A program made the position numbers and the translations under genes. From Anadara kagoshimensis (lineage: Eukaryota > Mollusca > Bivalvia > Arcoida > Arcidae), in NCBI GenBank assembly GCA_021292105.1, contig CM037867.1, positions 9,986,728 through 10,050,727 on the forward strand: a DNA stretch of 64,000 nucleotides. The letters run 5' to 3'. Under the pieces are notes generated by a model. The model ran no database searches. It was given only the letters and a program-made list of their open reading frames with translations, and had not been told where the DNA came from. Every line of letters starts with the position of its first letter. Position 1 is the first letter of the stretch. Shown here one piece after another: positions 11,401 to 24,399 of the stretch.

Positions 11401-14400
11401 ACGGTTTGTTATTCAAAGAGGTTCCACGCGGGGTGTTGAAAATTACCTACTACGCACTTCGTAACTGTTTCTTTATCAATAAATACAGAAACGGGATTAA
11501 ATTTTATTTTAGCCATTAATATCTTTCATTCACATAAATATATTGGAACCTCGTCAAGCAGTTTCCGTTATATCGTGATTCGTGATACCTGAATTCCTAA
11601 TTTAGAACCTCTCACCATAATTCTAATTACAATTCGTGTATCTTCGGAATACGGAAATTCACGACTGTTAGTAAACAATATGGCGGACGTGCAATATTGA
11701 TAATAACAGCCTATCGCCGTAAACGTCTTAGTTAGATTACACCTAATACACATGCAATAAACATCATAGATATGGATTAAAATTGGCAATCGCCGTAAAC
11801 GCATAAACAGCCATGTGCCCGACGACCTTTTTTTTTTTTTTTTTTTTTTTTTTGCTTGTATAAAAAATGTCCGATGGGCCACACCAAAGTTTCCAAGGCC
11901 CTGTAATGGAGGTAAAACAGTTCTAGTGAAAGAATTATGATTCAGCATAAAAACACCTTTACTCCACTTATCTTTTTATGTCATCTCTTTGTAGGATGAA
12001 GGGTGGAAAGATTTGGTATATTCAACAGGATTTCAAAATAAGGTATAACATTATTTATCATGTAAAACATCAAAATCTAATAAATTCAGGTTTATCTAGA
12101 TACAAATAAAATACACCTTAATACATGTATATTGCTAGGTCAATAATACCTGATGCAACCAAAACATGACACAAAAATACATAGAGGATAAGAAATTTTA
12201 AACTGAAAAATACTGTAAAGGGGGGAAATTTTCACGTGGGTAAAATTTACGCTTATTTCGCGCTAAAGAAATTACCGCAAAATTTTTACCCACGCGAAAA
12301 TGACAACTATACAGGTTTAATTATATAATATAAAAAAAATATACACCCACTTATATTGGTAACATGGTCAGAAATTACACCTACGCGAAATGTCAGATTT
12401 CAGGAATCGCGAAATTTTCACCCCGCGAAAATAATTCCCTTTACAGTATGTACTTAACATGTACAATGGTAATATTTTTATGCCATTTGTCATAAAATAT
12501 TTTCATGGCATTTTTTGATCAAATTGGTTTAATATACATGTATGTTTTAATTTTGTAGGCAGATTCAAAACTGAAAGCCATCAGTGCTTCATTTAGACTG
12601 AAGAAACCAGACAGGTAAGGCATTGTTACTATGGAAACAAAAGCCAGAGGAGGAAGTGTTTCACATTGGTTATATTCATATGTATATGTATGTTTATATG
12701 TTTTTTTAATAACTTTTTATACCAATTTTTGTAACAGTTATATGATTTGCAAACTATGGGGTTTAAATGATTGGCCTTAAAACACATAAACATGTGGGAT
12801 CTGGCACGAGATAAATGTGAGGTAAAATGTATGGTATTGCATGAATGAAAATGTGTGACTTTGGTCGAGTTAAAATGCAAGATCATCTGTGACCTGACTT
12901 GAGCTAAATGCATTTGTTTGACCAAATGTGTGAAAAAATTTATGATCTGGGATAAGTTAAAAATGTTTTTCATTAGTTTAGTTTAGTTTATGTTGCCAAG
13001 TCTATTTCAATTGCTTCTAATTGTAAGCATCCTCTGTAGTGGGCACAGGTGGCCTACTCTTTTTCGAACTCTACAGAGGTGTCTTTAGTGTGCACTGAGA
13101 CAAGGGACCTCGGTTTTGAGTCTCACCTGAAAAACTACCTGGAAAAAAAGCTTTTTACAGTTCTAGTATGGGCAGAAGATAATTATCATTTCAGAAAATT
13201 TCCAAGTCCCGAGTGAGGTTTGAACCCACAACCTTTGACTTTGAAAGCCAGTTATAGTGACACTCGACCATGTCCGCCCTTAAAAAAATGTTTCTATGTG
13301 ACTAAAATTTCTGGGCTGTTGTGAGTTAATATGCACAATCTAGCACAAAAGTAGATGTATAACCTGGCTTGTGTTCAAATGCTTTTATTTGTGGGAATAG
13401 AAATAACTGAACTGGGGTGAGTTAAAGTTGAGTTTAACTATTTAACCCGTTGAGTTTGTGGGTTTGACTGTTACTTGTGTTTTTCAGGAGATTTGAAGAT
13501 TTAAAGAATTACAGTAATGAATTAGAAAGTAATTTGTCAAATCTACTTAAAATACGAGCTGTGAGTATTAACCACCGGTGTGTTTCTATTGGTAACTAAT
13601 TTCTGAGAAATTCTTTTTAGAAGTTACCTATTTTAGCAAATCTTTCAGAAAATACTTTAATAATTTTGGATACTTGGCTACTGACAATTTAAAAATTAAG
13701 AAAACCTAGATTACAGTAAACTATAATGAATGTGGGGATCAAATTACTATATGTAATTGTTTGCTAGTAACGATTCTTTGGACATTATTATTTATTAGCT
13801 GATCAGAGTTAAATTTATGAAAAAGATTCAAAACATCAAAAACATCGAAAAAAATTTATCATCATGATGATTTACATGTAGTTGTAAAAATGGTTCCAAG
13901 ATGGTTCATTTAGTATGTGTATTAAAATACTGTTTGAGATTACTTTAAGAAAAGTTTGTTCATGAACTAAATATACAGATGAACTGTACTTTTCTTATTT
14001 ATAGCAGCTTGACTAGATTCGCTGGTGACACTTTCTTTTATTCTTACAACTAAATTAAATGAAAAATAATATTAATGTTTGGCATTATCATTTACTAAGT
14101 GATTTTATTTCAGAAAATGGCTGATAAGTTGTATGGTATCCATAAAGTACATGCTAATTATAGTCGCGTTTATTGTGAGTGGAGTGGAATAGAAAAAGAA
14201 ATGGCTGATCCTTTACAGAGTGCTGGTCACTATATGAATGTGTAGGTATAGATATTGAACTGTTAATGTCTGCATTGACTGTATAGGCTCATCAGGTTTG
14301 TGGTTATCATAGACTCAGTGAGGTGAAGTAACTGAGCGTACAATACTCTCCGGGATTTCAGTCCATCACAAGCTTTAAAAATAACATCCAACATATTTAC

Positions 14401-17400
14401 CAGTACCCAAACATTATATTTGGCAGTTTGGTTGACTGTAGCATTACCTCGCTGAAAGGCATACCACACATCCTGTTACCCTTAAAGCATGATTCTGCAA
14501 CCTCAACCACTTGGCTACATGCCTCGTATAACATGCAGAGCTAAAATATTCCACTGGTCCAATTTTCAAGACGATGTATTTAATCTCATAGACTAGTCTG
14601 GTTTTTGTTTTTTGTTTTTTTTTATAATATGTATTAAAAATATGGGTTTAGTGGCCTATATTCATGTATATTATGGTAATAAATACATTTGGTATAATTC
14701 GCAAAATGCCAGATTTCCAGTATCATTAAAATATTCAGTCCCCATGCCTGTTTGGTACAAACATGACAAAATCACAGATCAATCTCCATTTCAGTTCTGC
14801 TAATAGTTTTGCTGGTTTTAATAAAACATTGTTGCTATATTTTACAGTAATTGGGAAATATTTATGTTTGTATTTAAAAATCCTGTTGTGATGGAGATAA
14901 TTTAGCCAATCTGAATCAGTGTGACAAAACCTTGAAAGGCTAACTGGCATGGTTCTAGACCAACAGACCCCATATGGTATTTTTTATCAATTTTCTTGTC
15001 ATCATAAACATAGTGAAGTACTCTGTAATAATTTGTTTTAGATTTGCCCAATGTATAGATCCTGCTTTAGAAGAGGAAGAACAATTTGCTGATCAGATGA
15101 AGGAATATTTGGCTTTTGGTGAATCATTAAGGTAATAAAAATATGTGTGGACTGTAAATCTTGTCTCAAAAGTGCTATATTTAATATGAAGTGGGATAAT
15201 AGTGTTTTACACCTCTGCCATTAGTGTCACTAATAGACAGTCAGTATGTATTTGACAATAACAAAAATAACAAAAGAATATTTTCACCAATTTATCTGCC
15301 CAAGTACCAAGTACAATATTGGATGTTGAAAACAGTGTCAATTTTTGTATGGGCACATTGTAAACTTTTATAAGTTATTGATATCAGTTGGTGAAGTATA
15401 GTGCTCTAACAGTTTTTGTTATTAGGTAATATTAGTGTTTTGTCAAAAAGTTTATTTCTGTGTTTCAGATCGGTGTGTAGAAAATATGAATGTCTACAGT
15501 ATGATTTAGAGAGAGCAGATGATAACTTATCCTCAAAATCAACCCAGAAGGAAATACTGGTAAATATCAAAACAAAACACATGAATAGATGTAATAATGT
15601 TCAAATTTGGCCTGAAATAGTGATGTGAGAATTGAACTGAAACACGGTTAAGAGTCTTTTTATATAGCAGCAAATTTTATTAGGCTACATTTTCTTTATT
15701 CACATAAAAAGACCCACAAAATCTTTTGGTAGAACTATCAATTATTACACACTGATAGACCACAGGTAGACTTTTAAGTGGATGGTTTATAGATCTGGCT
15801 AGGTAAAATGTCTCTGTGATATTACTTTTACTTCTTCTTTTGAAAGCTCTTATTTTACCTATTTTTGCCAGCTTTAATATAATACAGTCCAACCTGCCTT
15901 AAAGGCCACCTCTATATAAAGGTCACCTACTAATAAAGGCCAGTAAAATTGTATCCCAATTATTCTTTCTTTGTTATTTGAACTTGTATTTAAAGGCCAC
16001 CTGCCCATATTGGCCACTTTTACTGGTTCCCTTTGGTGGCCTTTATAGACACGTTTGACTGTACATTTACTGGTTCCCTTTGGTGGCCTTTATAGACACG
16101 TTTGACTGTACATTTACTGGTTCCCTTTGGTGGCCTTTATAGACAGGTTTGACTGTACATGCTTTATTATGTGTTAAAATTACCGTAAAATGTGGTGGCT
16201 TGTTTCTTTAATTTCCATGGTAATATTTTTATTGTCTGCGCCGGAATCCCCGGAGGTAAGAATACGACTGATGGATATTGTATGGTCGATATGAATATTG
16301 TAATGTAATTTATTGTTTAGATTTAGTTCCCCTTTATTGAATACAGAAGTTTAAGTTCGCAATTACAGAATGCACACGAGAGTATGTCATAACCCAGTAT
16401 TATTGTCGGCATCAGCAATGTCTTTAAGTTTTAAATTTTATTTTAGACTCTAAAAGTCACATGAACTATGCTCTTTGTACGGGTTTTATTACAAGCATTT
16501 AAGTTTTATATGTGCTTGCTGTGAAAGCATTAATTTTAGTTGTAATCCATTTTCTGTTGCTTTGGTGGATACTCTGACCCGTGAATTTCTATGTCAAGGA
16601 AACAGTAAATACATGCACATGTAGAATTCAATCTAGAAGGAGCCATGTGGCATTAATCCCTTTTTTGCCAAATGACCCCATTGTTAAAGCCTTAGTGGGT
16701 CATATTTAACTTGACATGAATGTAAGAAATCGACATTTTATTGTGTTTTATACAATATGATTTGAAAATGTTGTGAAACATGAAATGTATTTATGTATTG
16801 CATGACATGCATGTGCACACAAGACTTCAGTTGTATTTACGACATGTACATGTAGTGTGACTGCAGTATTTTTGGAAGTTACCTTTTATCCATAAATGAC
16901 CAGCATGTACTCATTTGTGTATGGGGCAACACAGTAGAGATATTGCATTGCTGTTATTGATTTTGATGAAAGACCACCTCACAATGACATAAGCACACAT
17001 TGGGAATACTGAAATTATTTTTTTTATGGTGAGAGATTTATAAATGTGTAATTTTGCAAGGACTCTCAATTGCAAATTTATCGATCACATGAATATTCCC
17101 AGAATCATGAAAATTAAAAAGCCAAAATGCATTAAATGCCGGTAATCGGTGAAGTTACATATTACATGGTAAAACATTTTTAGGAAAGGGAGATAATTGC
17201 CTATGGATGGTGAATTTTAATATTTACTTGGATTGTGCTCGTGATTTAACATACAGTAAAACCTCGATTCATCGCCACCATTTGTTCAGTCATATTTTGG
17301 CGTTATAAAGGGGTTTGGCGATAAATTGAGGGAGGCTCATAAAGAAAAACGTAAACAAAATGGATTTTGGGACTTCAAAATAGTGTGGCAATAAGCGAGG

Positions 17401-20400
17401 TGGCAAAGTTATCGAGGGGCATTATAACGAGGTTTTCCTGTATTCGCAAAATGACACTCAAGTGCGATACTCAAAACTTCAAAGTAATCTACAGTAGTGT
17501 TTGCTGGAAATGAATAGTAATGGAAAACATCATCTCTATTATATGTCATCAAACTTGTAGTAGATTCTGATTTGTTGACATTTGAAATGAAACACTTTGA
17601 GATCCATTAACAGGTGACAACATCAACCGATCCTTTACATCCATGCTAACAATCAACTAAGGGTCAAATGCAACCCCTTGAATTACATGTAAATGTATAT
17701 GAACATCTCCAAAATACTGCAGCTAACATTTCATTGAAATTACCTGCATGTTGTGTTTTGTATCAGATCTTGTCGGAAGATTTTGTTTAAGTTTGAAAAA
17801 GTTTTATGATGTACTAAATGGTAAAAAAAAACTCGGTAAATTTTTATTTTTAATTAATTGGGTCTTGAATCTTATTTCCATTTTACAAATAAAGTGAATG
17901 GGGAAGTACAAATGATAATTTCTTTACAATTTAGGGGGCCTCAATGACATGCTTACAGATCACAGTGCCTCTCATTACTTAGGTTTCAATCCAAACTTAA
18001 AAAAGGTCCTACTGTAGGAACCACTCTGTTTGTGACAGTGGAATACTCTTCATATCCATAGAAAATCAAATAAATTTGAATAAAGATTGTTATTTTTCAT
18101 TTACTTGTACCTAGTCGTAACAGGAAATCTGTATGCACATCCGTGATTTGCCCAGAATATATCTGCATGGGGTAAAACGTTGACACTACGGGGATTTAAC
18201 ATGTTGAAAAACCAAACAAATTGCGGACTCTGTTGCACATATGACGTAAAATGTCACCAAGGACATCACTTCCAGTGTAAGCTTCACACCATTTTCGCCA
18301 TGTAAAATCCCCATAACGCCAACATTTTCCTTTTTACAGACATACTTTATGACAATCGCGGATGCGCATACAGATTTCCTGTTACAACTAGGTACACGTA
18401 AGTGAAAAATCTCAGTCTTTATTCGATTTTATTTGATTTTCTATGTATATGAAGAGTATTTCACTGTCACAAACAGAGTGGTTCCTACAGTAGTTTATGT
18501 TTGTCAGTGCACTTGCTGATAGTTGGTGGTCTGGTTTCCTCTACCATCCCTGAACTGACTACCTCAATATTAGTTAAGAAATCTTGACTAAGGCATGAAA
18601 CACCATTACTCCACCCCACTCCCCTGAAATTCTTAAATCATGAATCATCTCACACACACATACACACATTGTCAAATATCACTATGCTCACCTGTTGGTT
18701 CTTGTCAGGGCCTCAGTGGCCAAGTGATATAAAGTACATACTTACTTGTCAGTTTGCTTGCAAAAGGTTGGTGGTTTTCTTGGGCTTCTCAGCTTTCCTT
18801 CACAATCCCTGAACTGACTGCTTGATATAAATGAAAGAATCTTGACTGTGATTTAAAACAATATTACTCCATATTACTCTTGTCCTTTTTGTTACAGAGC
18901 CAAGGAAAAGGAGGTGGTGGATTTTCACTGAGTGGAATGAAATCTAAGTTATTTGGAGCAGAAACTGCAGAGCAGAAAGAACAGAAAATAAAGCAACTAG
19001 AAGAACAAATACAACAGGCAGAGTTAGAGTTGAAACAAGCGAATGAAGAAACACAGTATGTAAAGATTTAAAAAATAGAAAAACAATTTTAAAAGACAAT
19101 TTGAATAATAAATGTTATTGTGAAAAAAAATCCAACATCACTGTAACAAAACTGTTAACAAAATGATCCCAGGCGAGACTTGTTGAATCTGGGATTATTT
19201 TGTCAACATGAATGTTCAGAAAAAATTTACCTTCCCTCAGTGCAAGATTTTTTTTCTCGTTGCAACTTTGATGTAAAAATGCTAGAACATGACCATTTAA
19301 CATCTTTCTGTTTGTCTAAGAGAGACTACTCTATAAAGCCATGTTTGTTTCACTACAGAATGAAGTAACAAAGCTATGCCCATGTAAGATCAATTTTTGT
19401 AAACATCCGTTTCTTGTTACATCATTGAAGCAAGATGGTAAAAAAGCAAGATTATGCTAATTCTTTTCAAACATGTTAAAAATTTTGAAAATTTTGTTTT
19501 TGTCCTGTAACCACTGTTTCCTTTAGAGCATTTAAAGACTACTTCTTGTAGCAAAAATAGAAAGAGTAACCCCAACCATATAACTTCCAGGGGAGCATGA
19601 GGACACCATGTGGGGTCAAGAATTATGTTGTTGACAGAAAGCCAGAAGAAAAAAACAGAAGAAAATCCTTGTCTGGTAGCGAGAAAAGTTCTCTGTCTGA
19701 CATAGTTTTGTCTTGCACTGTTTATGTACTTTCAGTGCAGGGCACTGAAATTGTAAATCTCTGCTGGTCATATTATTAGACTTGCAAACCCTATAAAAGT
19801 TGTTCTGAAGTTTCTCATTTTTAGGATAAAAAACTGGATTATGTTAGCCCTGAATGTGGGCTGGTATATATATATATCAGAGTTGTTAACTTGTTACTGT
19901 AATAGAAAACTTTTTATTTGTAGGAAATTTGTAGAAGCTGCTCTAAGGGATATAGATAGATTTAAACGACAAAAAGTGAAGGATTTAAAAGAAATATTTA
20001 CCAATTATGCCATAATGCAGATAAAACAATGTAAAAAGGTATGTGTTAATACTCTATATATGTTGGTTAATGGTCCATTGTTTAGATGGTTGACAAGTCA
20101 ACATTATTTCATTTAATTTGAGGTGATCAGTTCTAAAATCATGAAAAAATACTAAACCTGAAGAAATTACTTACCTTTGACAAAAAAGCTGACATATATA
20201 TAAGTGGGATTTAAGAAAATTGTGCAACAACTTTATTTCATTACATATAAAATACAAGATTCTCTGAGTAACTTACATGGATCAGTATGGAATGGAGTGA
20301 AGGAATTGTTTTTACCTGCCAATCAAGATCCTTTTCCTTAAATTAAGACAGTATGTTCTGGTATGGTGGAGAAAAATAAAAATGGAGTACCTTTAGAAAA

Positions 20401-20611
20401 TCGCCAACCTTTGGCTAGCAAACTGGCGATCTGCTTGATATGGGGGGGGGGGGTTGAATCTAGGCAGTGAACATTAAGCATTAAGGTTTTTGTTGTGTTG
20501 GCTGTTGTAAGTACATGTACATGGTTTTTTTTCAATTTCTAATTTTCTTCTATATTTATATAGGGTATAGCCATTTGGACCAGTGCCAAGGATTGTTTCA
20601 CAAAGATGTAG
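8468..20611 (+). CDS. SNX4: Sorting nexin-4 (PX-BAR), 13 exons, N-terminal exon not found
   Basis: Sorting nexin 4 binds PtdIns3P on early endosomes through its PX domain and bends and tubulates membrane through its BAR domain. It recycles cargo such as the transferrin receptor and Atg9 machinery. Exons: 8468-8574, 9164-9302, 9839-9916, 10654-10725, 11995-12042, 12559-12614, 13488-13560, 14114-14241, 15042-15131, 15469-15559, 18898-19055, 19924-20038, 20564-20611. Phases join without a break to give 400 residues plus TAG; vertebrate SNX4 is about 450, so ~50 N-terminal residues are missing. The PX core shows WRRYSEFELL and the proline loop PPLPEKK (exon 3). The BAR coiled coil covers exons 8-14, with VHANYSRVYCEWS and the C-terminal IWTSAKDCFTKM. 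If no upstream exon exists, the in-frame ATG at 8486 would start just before PX. Introns hold MITEs and SINE remnants. Assignment is confident; the start is not. Confidence 0.93.
9164..9302 (+). CDS. SNX4: SNX4 PX-domain core exon
   Basis: The exon begins phase 2 and ends phase 0. It encodes the phosphoinositide-contacting arginine and aromatic segment (R-R-Y-S-E-F) and the PPLPEKK loop that inserts toward the membrane. Acceptor TTTTAG and donor AAG|GTAAGA are both canonical. Confidence 0.93.
9322..9347. repeat. (GA)n microsatellite
   Basis: About 13 GA units lie 20 bp inside the intron after SNX4 exon 3, running into a G-rich tract. Confidence 0.95.
9980..10115 (+). mobile_element. Degraded TA-flanked MITE fragment (CAGTAAAACCTCG family)
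   Basis: It shares TAACCGAGG, GACTTCAAAATAGTGTGG and GGGGCATTATAACAAGGTTT with the intact element at 17254-17440. The left terminus is missing. Confidence 0.6.
10960..11890. other. Unclassified repeat-like segment in an SNX4 intron
   Basis: CCGGACATGTCCGACAAAA and GTCGGACATTTTTTG near 10998-11050 recur as ATGTCCGATGGGCC near 11868, on either side of a poly-T tract (11828-11853). Similar GGCC/TAATGGAG flanks occur at both ends, which suggests one insertion. No coding sequence is seen; a minus-strand frame across the poly-T is spurious. Confidence 0.4.
12213..12446. mobile_element. TA-flanked MITE with CTGTAAAGGG ends
   Basis: The termini CTGTAAAGGG at 12213 and CCCTTTACAG at 12446 are flanked by TA on both sides (12211-12212, 12447-12448). 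The interior is rich in TTTTCGCG/CGCGAAAA, partly in inverted orientation. The length is 234 bp and it is non-coding. TA duplication is typical of Tc1/mariner-type mobilisation. Confidence 0.8.
13000..13285 (-). repeat. tRNA-derived SINE, minus orientation
   Basis: On the minus strand a tRNA-like head (GGTCGAGTG ... GTTGTGGGTTCAAACC) lies at about 13200-13280. The body extends to about 13000 and includes CTCTGTAGAGTTCGAAAAAG. Confidence 0.55.
15895..16165 (+). repeat. GGCCACCT-rich repeat with three 47-bp units
   Basis: A 47-bp unit containing TTCCCTTTGGTGGCCTTTAT and GTTTGACTGTACATTTACT is repeated three times from about 16020 to 16160, nearly identically. The preceding 130 bp carry the complementary theme AAAGGCCACCT. 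This suggests a palindromic element with expanded right-end units. Confidence 0.75.
17254..17440. mobile_element. 187-bp MITE, pogo/Tigger-like ends, TA duplication
   Basis: The termini are CAGTAAAACCTCG and CGAGGTTTTCCTG, flanked by TA at 17252-17253 and 17441-17442. CAG-starting ends with a TA duplication resemble pogo/Tigger-type Tc1/mariner elements. Relatives occur at 9980, 22785-23060 and 34440-34570. Confidence 0.8.
18012..18490. mobile_element. 479-bp foldback MITE with long inverted arms
   Basis: The left end CTGTAGGAACCACTCTGTTT and the right end GAGTGGTTCCTACAG are the outer parts of inverted arms about 150 bp or longer. The arms include CAAATAAATT/AATAAAATCG and AGGAAATCTGTATGCACATC. 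TA flanks both sides (18010-18011, 18491-18492). The middle carries a smaller unpaired loop. Confidence 0.82.
18510..18875 (+). repeat. Two degraded SINE-body copies
   Basis: Both 18510-18620 and 18715-18875 contain the series GTTGGTGGT, TCCCTGAACTGACT, ATCTTGACT and AACA(A/C)(C/T)ATTACTCC. Related fragments are at 26940-27020, 52085-52200 and 61595-61720. The second copy ends just before SNX4 exon 12. Confidence 0.55.
18898..19055 (+). CDS. SNX4: SNX4 BAR-region coiled-coil exon
   Basis: The exon encodes the glycine-rich start SQGKGGGG, then MKSKLFG and a charged heptad-like helix rich in E, Q and K (KIKQLEEQIQQAELELKQ). It follows the longest SNX4 intron (15560-18897, ~3.3 kb). The donor CACA|GTATGT leaves phase 2, and the next exon completes the Gln codon. 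Confidence 0.9.
20442..20453. repeat. G homopolymer
   Basis: Twelve consecutive G residues in the last SNX4 intron, possibly a weak spot in the assembly. Confidence 0.85.
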
Positions 20612-21860
20612 ATGATGACAGACTAGAGTTGTGTTGCTGGAGTTTTATTAAGGGACCAAAAATATCACAATTTTATACATTTGTATCAATGTGCAATAGT
20701 TGTTTTTTGAATGAAAAATCTTGAATAGTAGATATTTATTAGTAATATGGTTAGATATTTATGTTTTGTGGTTCTTCATGCTTGGGCTTTCAGGGAATTT
20801 TCCCTTCAGCACAATCATTGCAGCAGTTGACTAAATTACTATAAGGTGTCCAAACTTTAGTGGAAAACATGAGTTATCTCTCCTTTATTTGATGCCCATT
20901 TTTGGAACCTGAATACTCTTTGGCTTGTAAAACATCTGTCAATGTTTCTAGAACCTTACCTAAAACAATCCTGGCACTCCAAATGAGCCAGGGCGACTCT
21001 CTCATTGGAGGGAGTAATGTGATAGTGTTAGACACATGTAGGTTTCTGTTTTTGTCCTCGAGTGTGAGGGAATTGCCTTTTAGGTTGATCATTTGAGCAC
21101 TGCTCTGTCATGCAAGAAGTACCAAGTATAAAGCTAAAAATTCAGTTTTGTCTGCTATATGTACACATTCATATGATAATATTCTGACAGATTACTGTTT
21201 GAGCAGCATGGCTATGGATGTCAAAATTGATGTCAAAATTGATTACAGTTTGCCTGCTGATCGGGAACTTGTGGCATCAATAACCTACCGTAGCATTTGT
21301 ATCTGTTAAGAAACTGAAGTTCATGTAAATGTTATTTGTATTTAGACATGACAACATTTATCTTCTAGATAGCAATTTTCATTTAGGACTAGTCTCAAGT
21401 AATCATGGTAATTGAATAAGATTAAACACTATAAAATTATAAAAATTAAGCTAAATTCAATGTCACACACAGTGACCATGATAGTAGCTACATGTACATG
21501 AGTGTTCATACAACACTGTATGCTTATACCAAACTTAACCCATAGATGTCACTCCATTATGTCGTATACCAGTCTCTACCCATAGATGTCGCTTCATATC
21601 TCTAAGTGAGTAATAAATCTGTGTAAAATAAGTGTTAAATATTTCCACTTTTGAAGTACTTGGAAGTATTGAAGGTCAATAGGGATAAGTGCAATTAACA
21701 AACCCAGACAGAGAGTATTTAGTGGTGGTAAGGGCACACAGGTAGTGAGTGTGTTCAGAAGCATGAAGCTTGCTAAAATGGTTGAATTTGGTCATGTTTG
21801 ATTGTTATTTCATTAAATAGGTACAATAACTTTAGTGTAATTTGATGTGTCTTCTTTTTG
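20612..21860 (+). other. SNX4 3' flank, no gene seen
   Basis: This is the presumed SNX4 3' UTR and following intergenic DNA. AATAAA occurs at 21612, but no convincing cleavage context was identified. The overlapping short frames at 20874-21096 on both strands have no recognisable motif. Confidence 0.4.
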
Positions 21861-21867
21861 AAAGCTT

Positions 21868-22245
21868 CCTGTCACTAGATCATGTGACCCATTGTCTCTA
21901 TGAGGTTATGAAGGAGATACTGATGTTATACCCTCTCAAGAAAATGGACAGCACCTTGTCATTAGATCATATGACCTTAGTCTCTATCAGGTTATGAAGG
22001 TGATGCAGATGTTACACCCTCTCAAGAAAATGGACAGCTCCTTGTCATTAGATCATATGACCTATTGTCTCTATGAGGTTATGAAGGAAATACTGATGTT
22101 ACACCTTCACATGAAAATGGGTAACTGCCTGTCATTAGATAACATGACCTATTGTCTCTATGAAGTTGTGAAGGAGATACAGATGTTACTCTCTCTCCCA
22201 AAAATGGACAGCTCCCTGTCAGATCATGTGACCTGTCGTCTCTAT
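21868..22245 (+). repeat. ~87-bp minisatellite, 4-5 units
   Basis: GGTTATGAAGG-type anchors fall at about 21904, 21992, 22079 and 22165 (spacing 86-88 bp). Units share ATCATGTGACC(C/T), TTGTCTCTATGAGG and AAAATGGACAGC. Because 87 is a multiple of three, frames stay open on both strands (106 codons on +, 89 on -). I regard both as period artefacts. Confidence 0.8.
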
Positions 22246-22784
22246 GTATGCTATGTACCATACTTGATTGAAACAAAGCATTGTGAATGTAAATATACAG
22301 TAGCGAAAGTGTGACATCAAATATGCTTTGTATTATGTGTTCTTGCACCTCAGATAAGAAAATTCATTAAAAAAGTAGTTTTCTGAATTTCTTAGTTTGG
22401 AACCCCCAGTGCCAGATATACTTAACACTGATTTCCTCACTTTCTATAGGCATTTTTGGTAGATGTGTGCTTTTTGACATGACATCATAGAAAAGTTTGT
22501 TTTGTGGCTTTATTTGCTGACAATGCAAAAAATTCTTCTTATTTTGCATGATTAAAATCATTAATATGAAAAATCCTTGTAATTTACACAGTTTATATAT
22601 TGGTGCAACAAAGGAAAGCAATCGCATCTTGTAGTGCAAGCCCCGATCTATATTAGAACCAGTGTTGTGTTCACCTTATCTGCCACCAAATGCTAGTGAT
22701 ACATTTTATTGTTCTTCAGTGTCCTACCTCAATATAGTTCCTTACAACTCACTTTGTTGTGCCAAATGAGCTTCTTTTTGAATG

Positions 22785-23060
22785 CAGTAAAACCTGGATT
22801 TATTGCCACCAATTGTTGAGTCTAATCTTTGGCATCATTAAGGGGTGTTAGTCAATAAAGAGAGGGAGATTTATAAAGAATTGGATTTGGAGACTTCAGA
22901 TTAGCACAGCCATAAGCAAGGTAATCAAGGAACATTTTAACAAGGGTTGACTATGATGATAAGCTAAGTGACAAAGTTATCAGTGTGTATTATAAATGAA
23001 GTTTTACTTTGACGATAAGTAGGTGGCAAAGTTATCCACGGATAACAAGGTTTTATTGTA
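22785..23060 (+). mobile_element. Diverged MITE related to 17254-17440
   Basis: It starts GCAGTAAAACCTGGATTTAT and ends AACAAGGTTTTATTG. The interior has ATTGCCACCA, GACTTCAGATTAGC and GGTGGCAAAGTTAT, with internal duplications of the right half. Confidence 0.6.
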
Positions 23061-24399
23061 TGCACCTTTATAGCAATGTTAATTTATTAAGATATGTTGT
23101 ATTTGTTGTTTTGACATGTAATACAGTATAAAAATATTGATGTTTTTGGTTGTGTATTATTTAACCTCATATCAGAATTTTTCTGCTGTTCATGATAAAG
23201 ACATGATTTTATTTTTTACCAATATATTATGTGACATCATTTTAGAACAGGAATTAAAGTACAATACCTACAGTATGTCAGATAACAACAGTACAATGGC
23301 CAGTGGTCTGCAATGTCAGATTGGAGTACTAGACCAAGTCCAATAATCAATGGTATCCTAGACTTGAGTACAATTACCCTTTTGAGTGCTTGTCAACATT
23401 ACCACATAAAATGACTTTATACTATTGGCACTCTTCAAATGTGGGCAATGAATCTGATCTGAAACATGCACATATCACAATAATTGGTGACAGTTAAAAT
23501 TTGAAACTAAAGAGTTCCAACATTGTTAGCAATGCGACTTCTGGGTATGAATATCCACAAACCCTTGGAACATGTGTTCCCAAAACTAACAAAGTAGCTA
23601 AATATCAGAATACAGTATTTTCATACAACCCTAAAGTAAACGGTTTATGATGAAGCTTTTACTGTACCCAGATTATGTAATTGGACTCGTACTTAAGAGT
23701 TCTGAGGGTAAACCAACTCCTAGTGACATAGTCTATAGGTGGTGTTACTAAACCAAAATGGACTTCACTGCCCACACTCCATCCTTTCTTGTTCAGTACT
23801 ATTTTTGTCTGCATTGCTGCTTTCAAAGCATATGTTTCGAGGGTCTGTGAAAATGAATACTTGGTATTGGCATATCTTATAGGTAGTGTTTGGATCAACA
23901 TTTTTGCCAAAAGATAAAAATGCAATATTCCGATATGTGTCTGCAGCCGTTACATGTATAATTGGTAGGATAATTAACAGTGTACTTTTCACCTACAAAA
24001 AATAAACTCTGTTAATTATGACATATGCTTAGTTTTATGCTTATTGGCCATGTGTTTTGAGGCCTTGACGGCTTATATTACAAGAACATTGTCGATAGAT
24101 ATTGTAAATGACACTTTGATTATTTTGGAACAACAGTGAAAGCTTCACTATATTCAAGCCTTTTACTTTCTGTCTATATGTAGTAATTACTTTACTATGC
24201 CCTGGATGTGTCCACCAATACAAATAAAACTGCCATGCTATATGCTTAGTTTGATGCTTTTAAAGCATGTTTCGAGTCTGTTAGGGTAAACATACTTCGT
24301 ACGGTAATTGCCTGTAGACAGCATTATCGATGACACGATGATAATTTGGAAACAGTGAAAGCTTTACTATGTCCAAACCATTAACTTCCTGCCTATAGA

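Noticed and set aside
11568-11948. 126-codon minus-strand frame with a poly-Lys run
   Set aside because: The lysines come from the poly-T tract at 11828-11853; the frame lies in an SNX4 intron.
21994-22348. Overlapping open frames on both strands
   Set aside because: Consequence of the 87-bp period; both strands open at once argues against coding.
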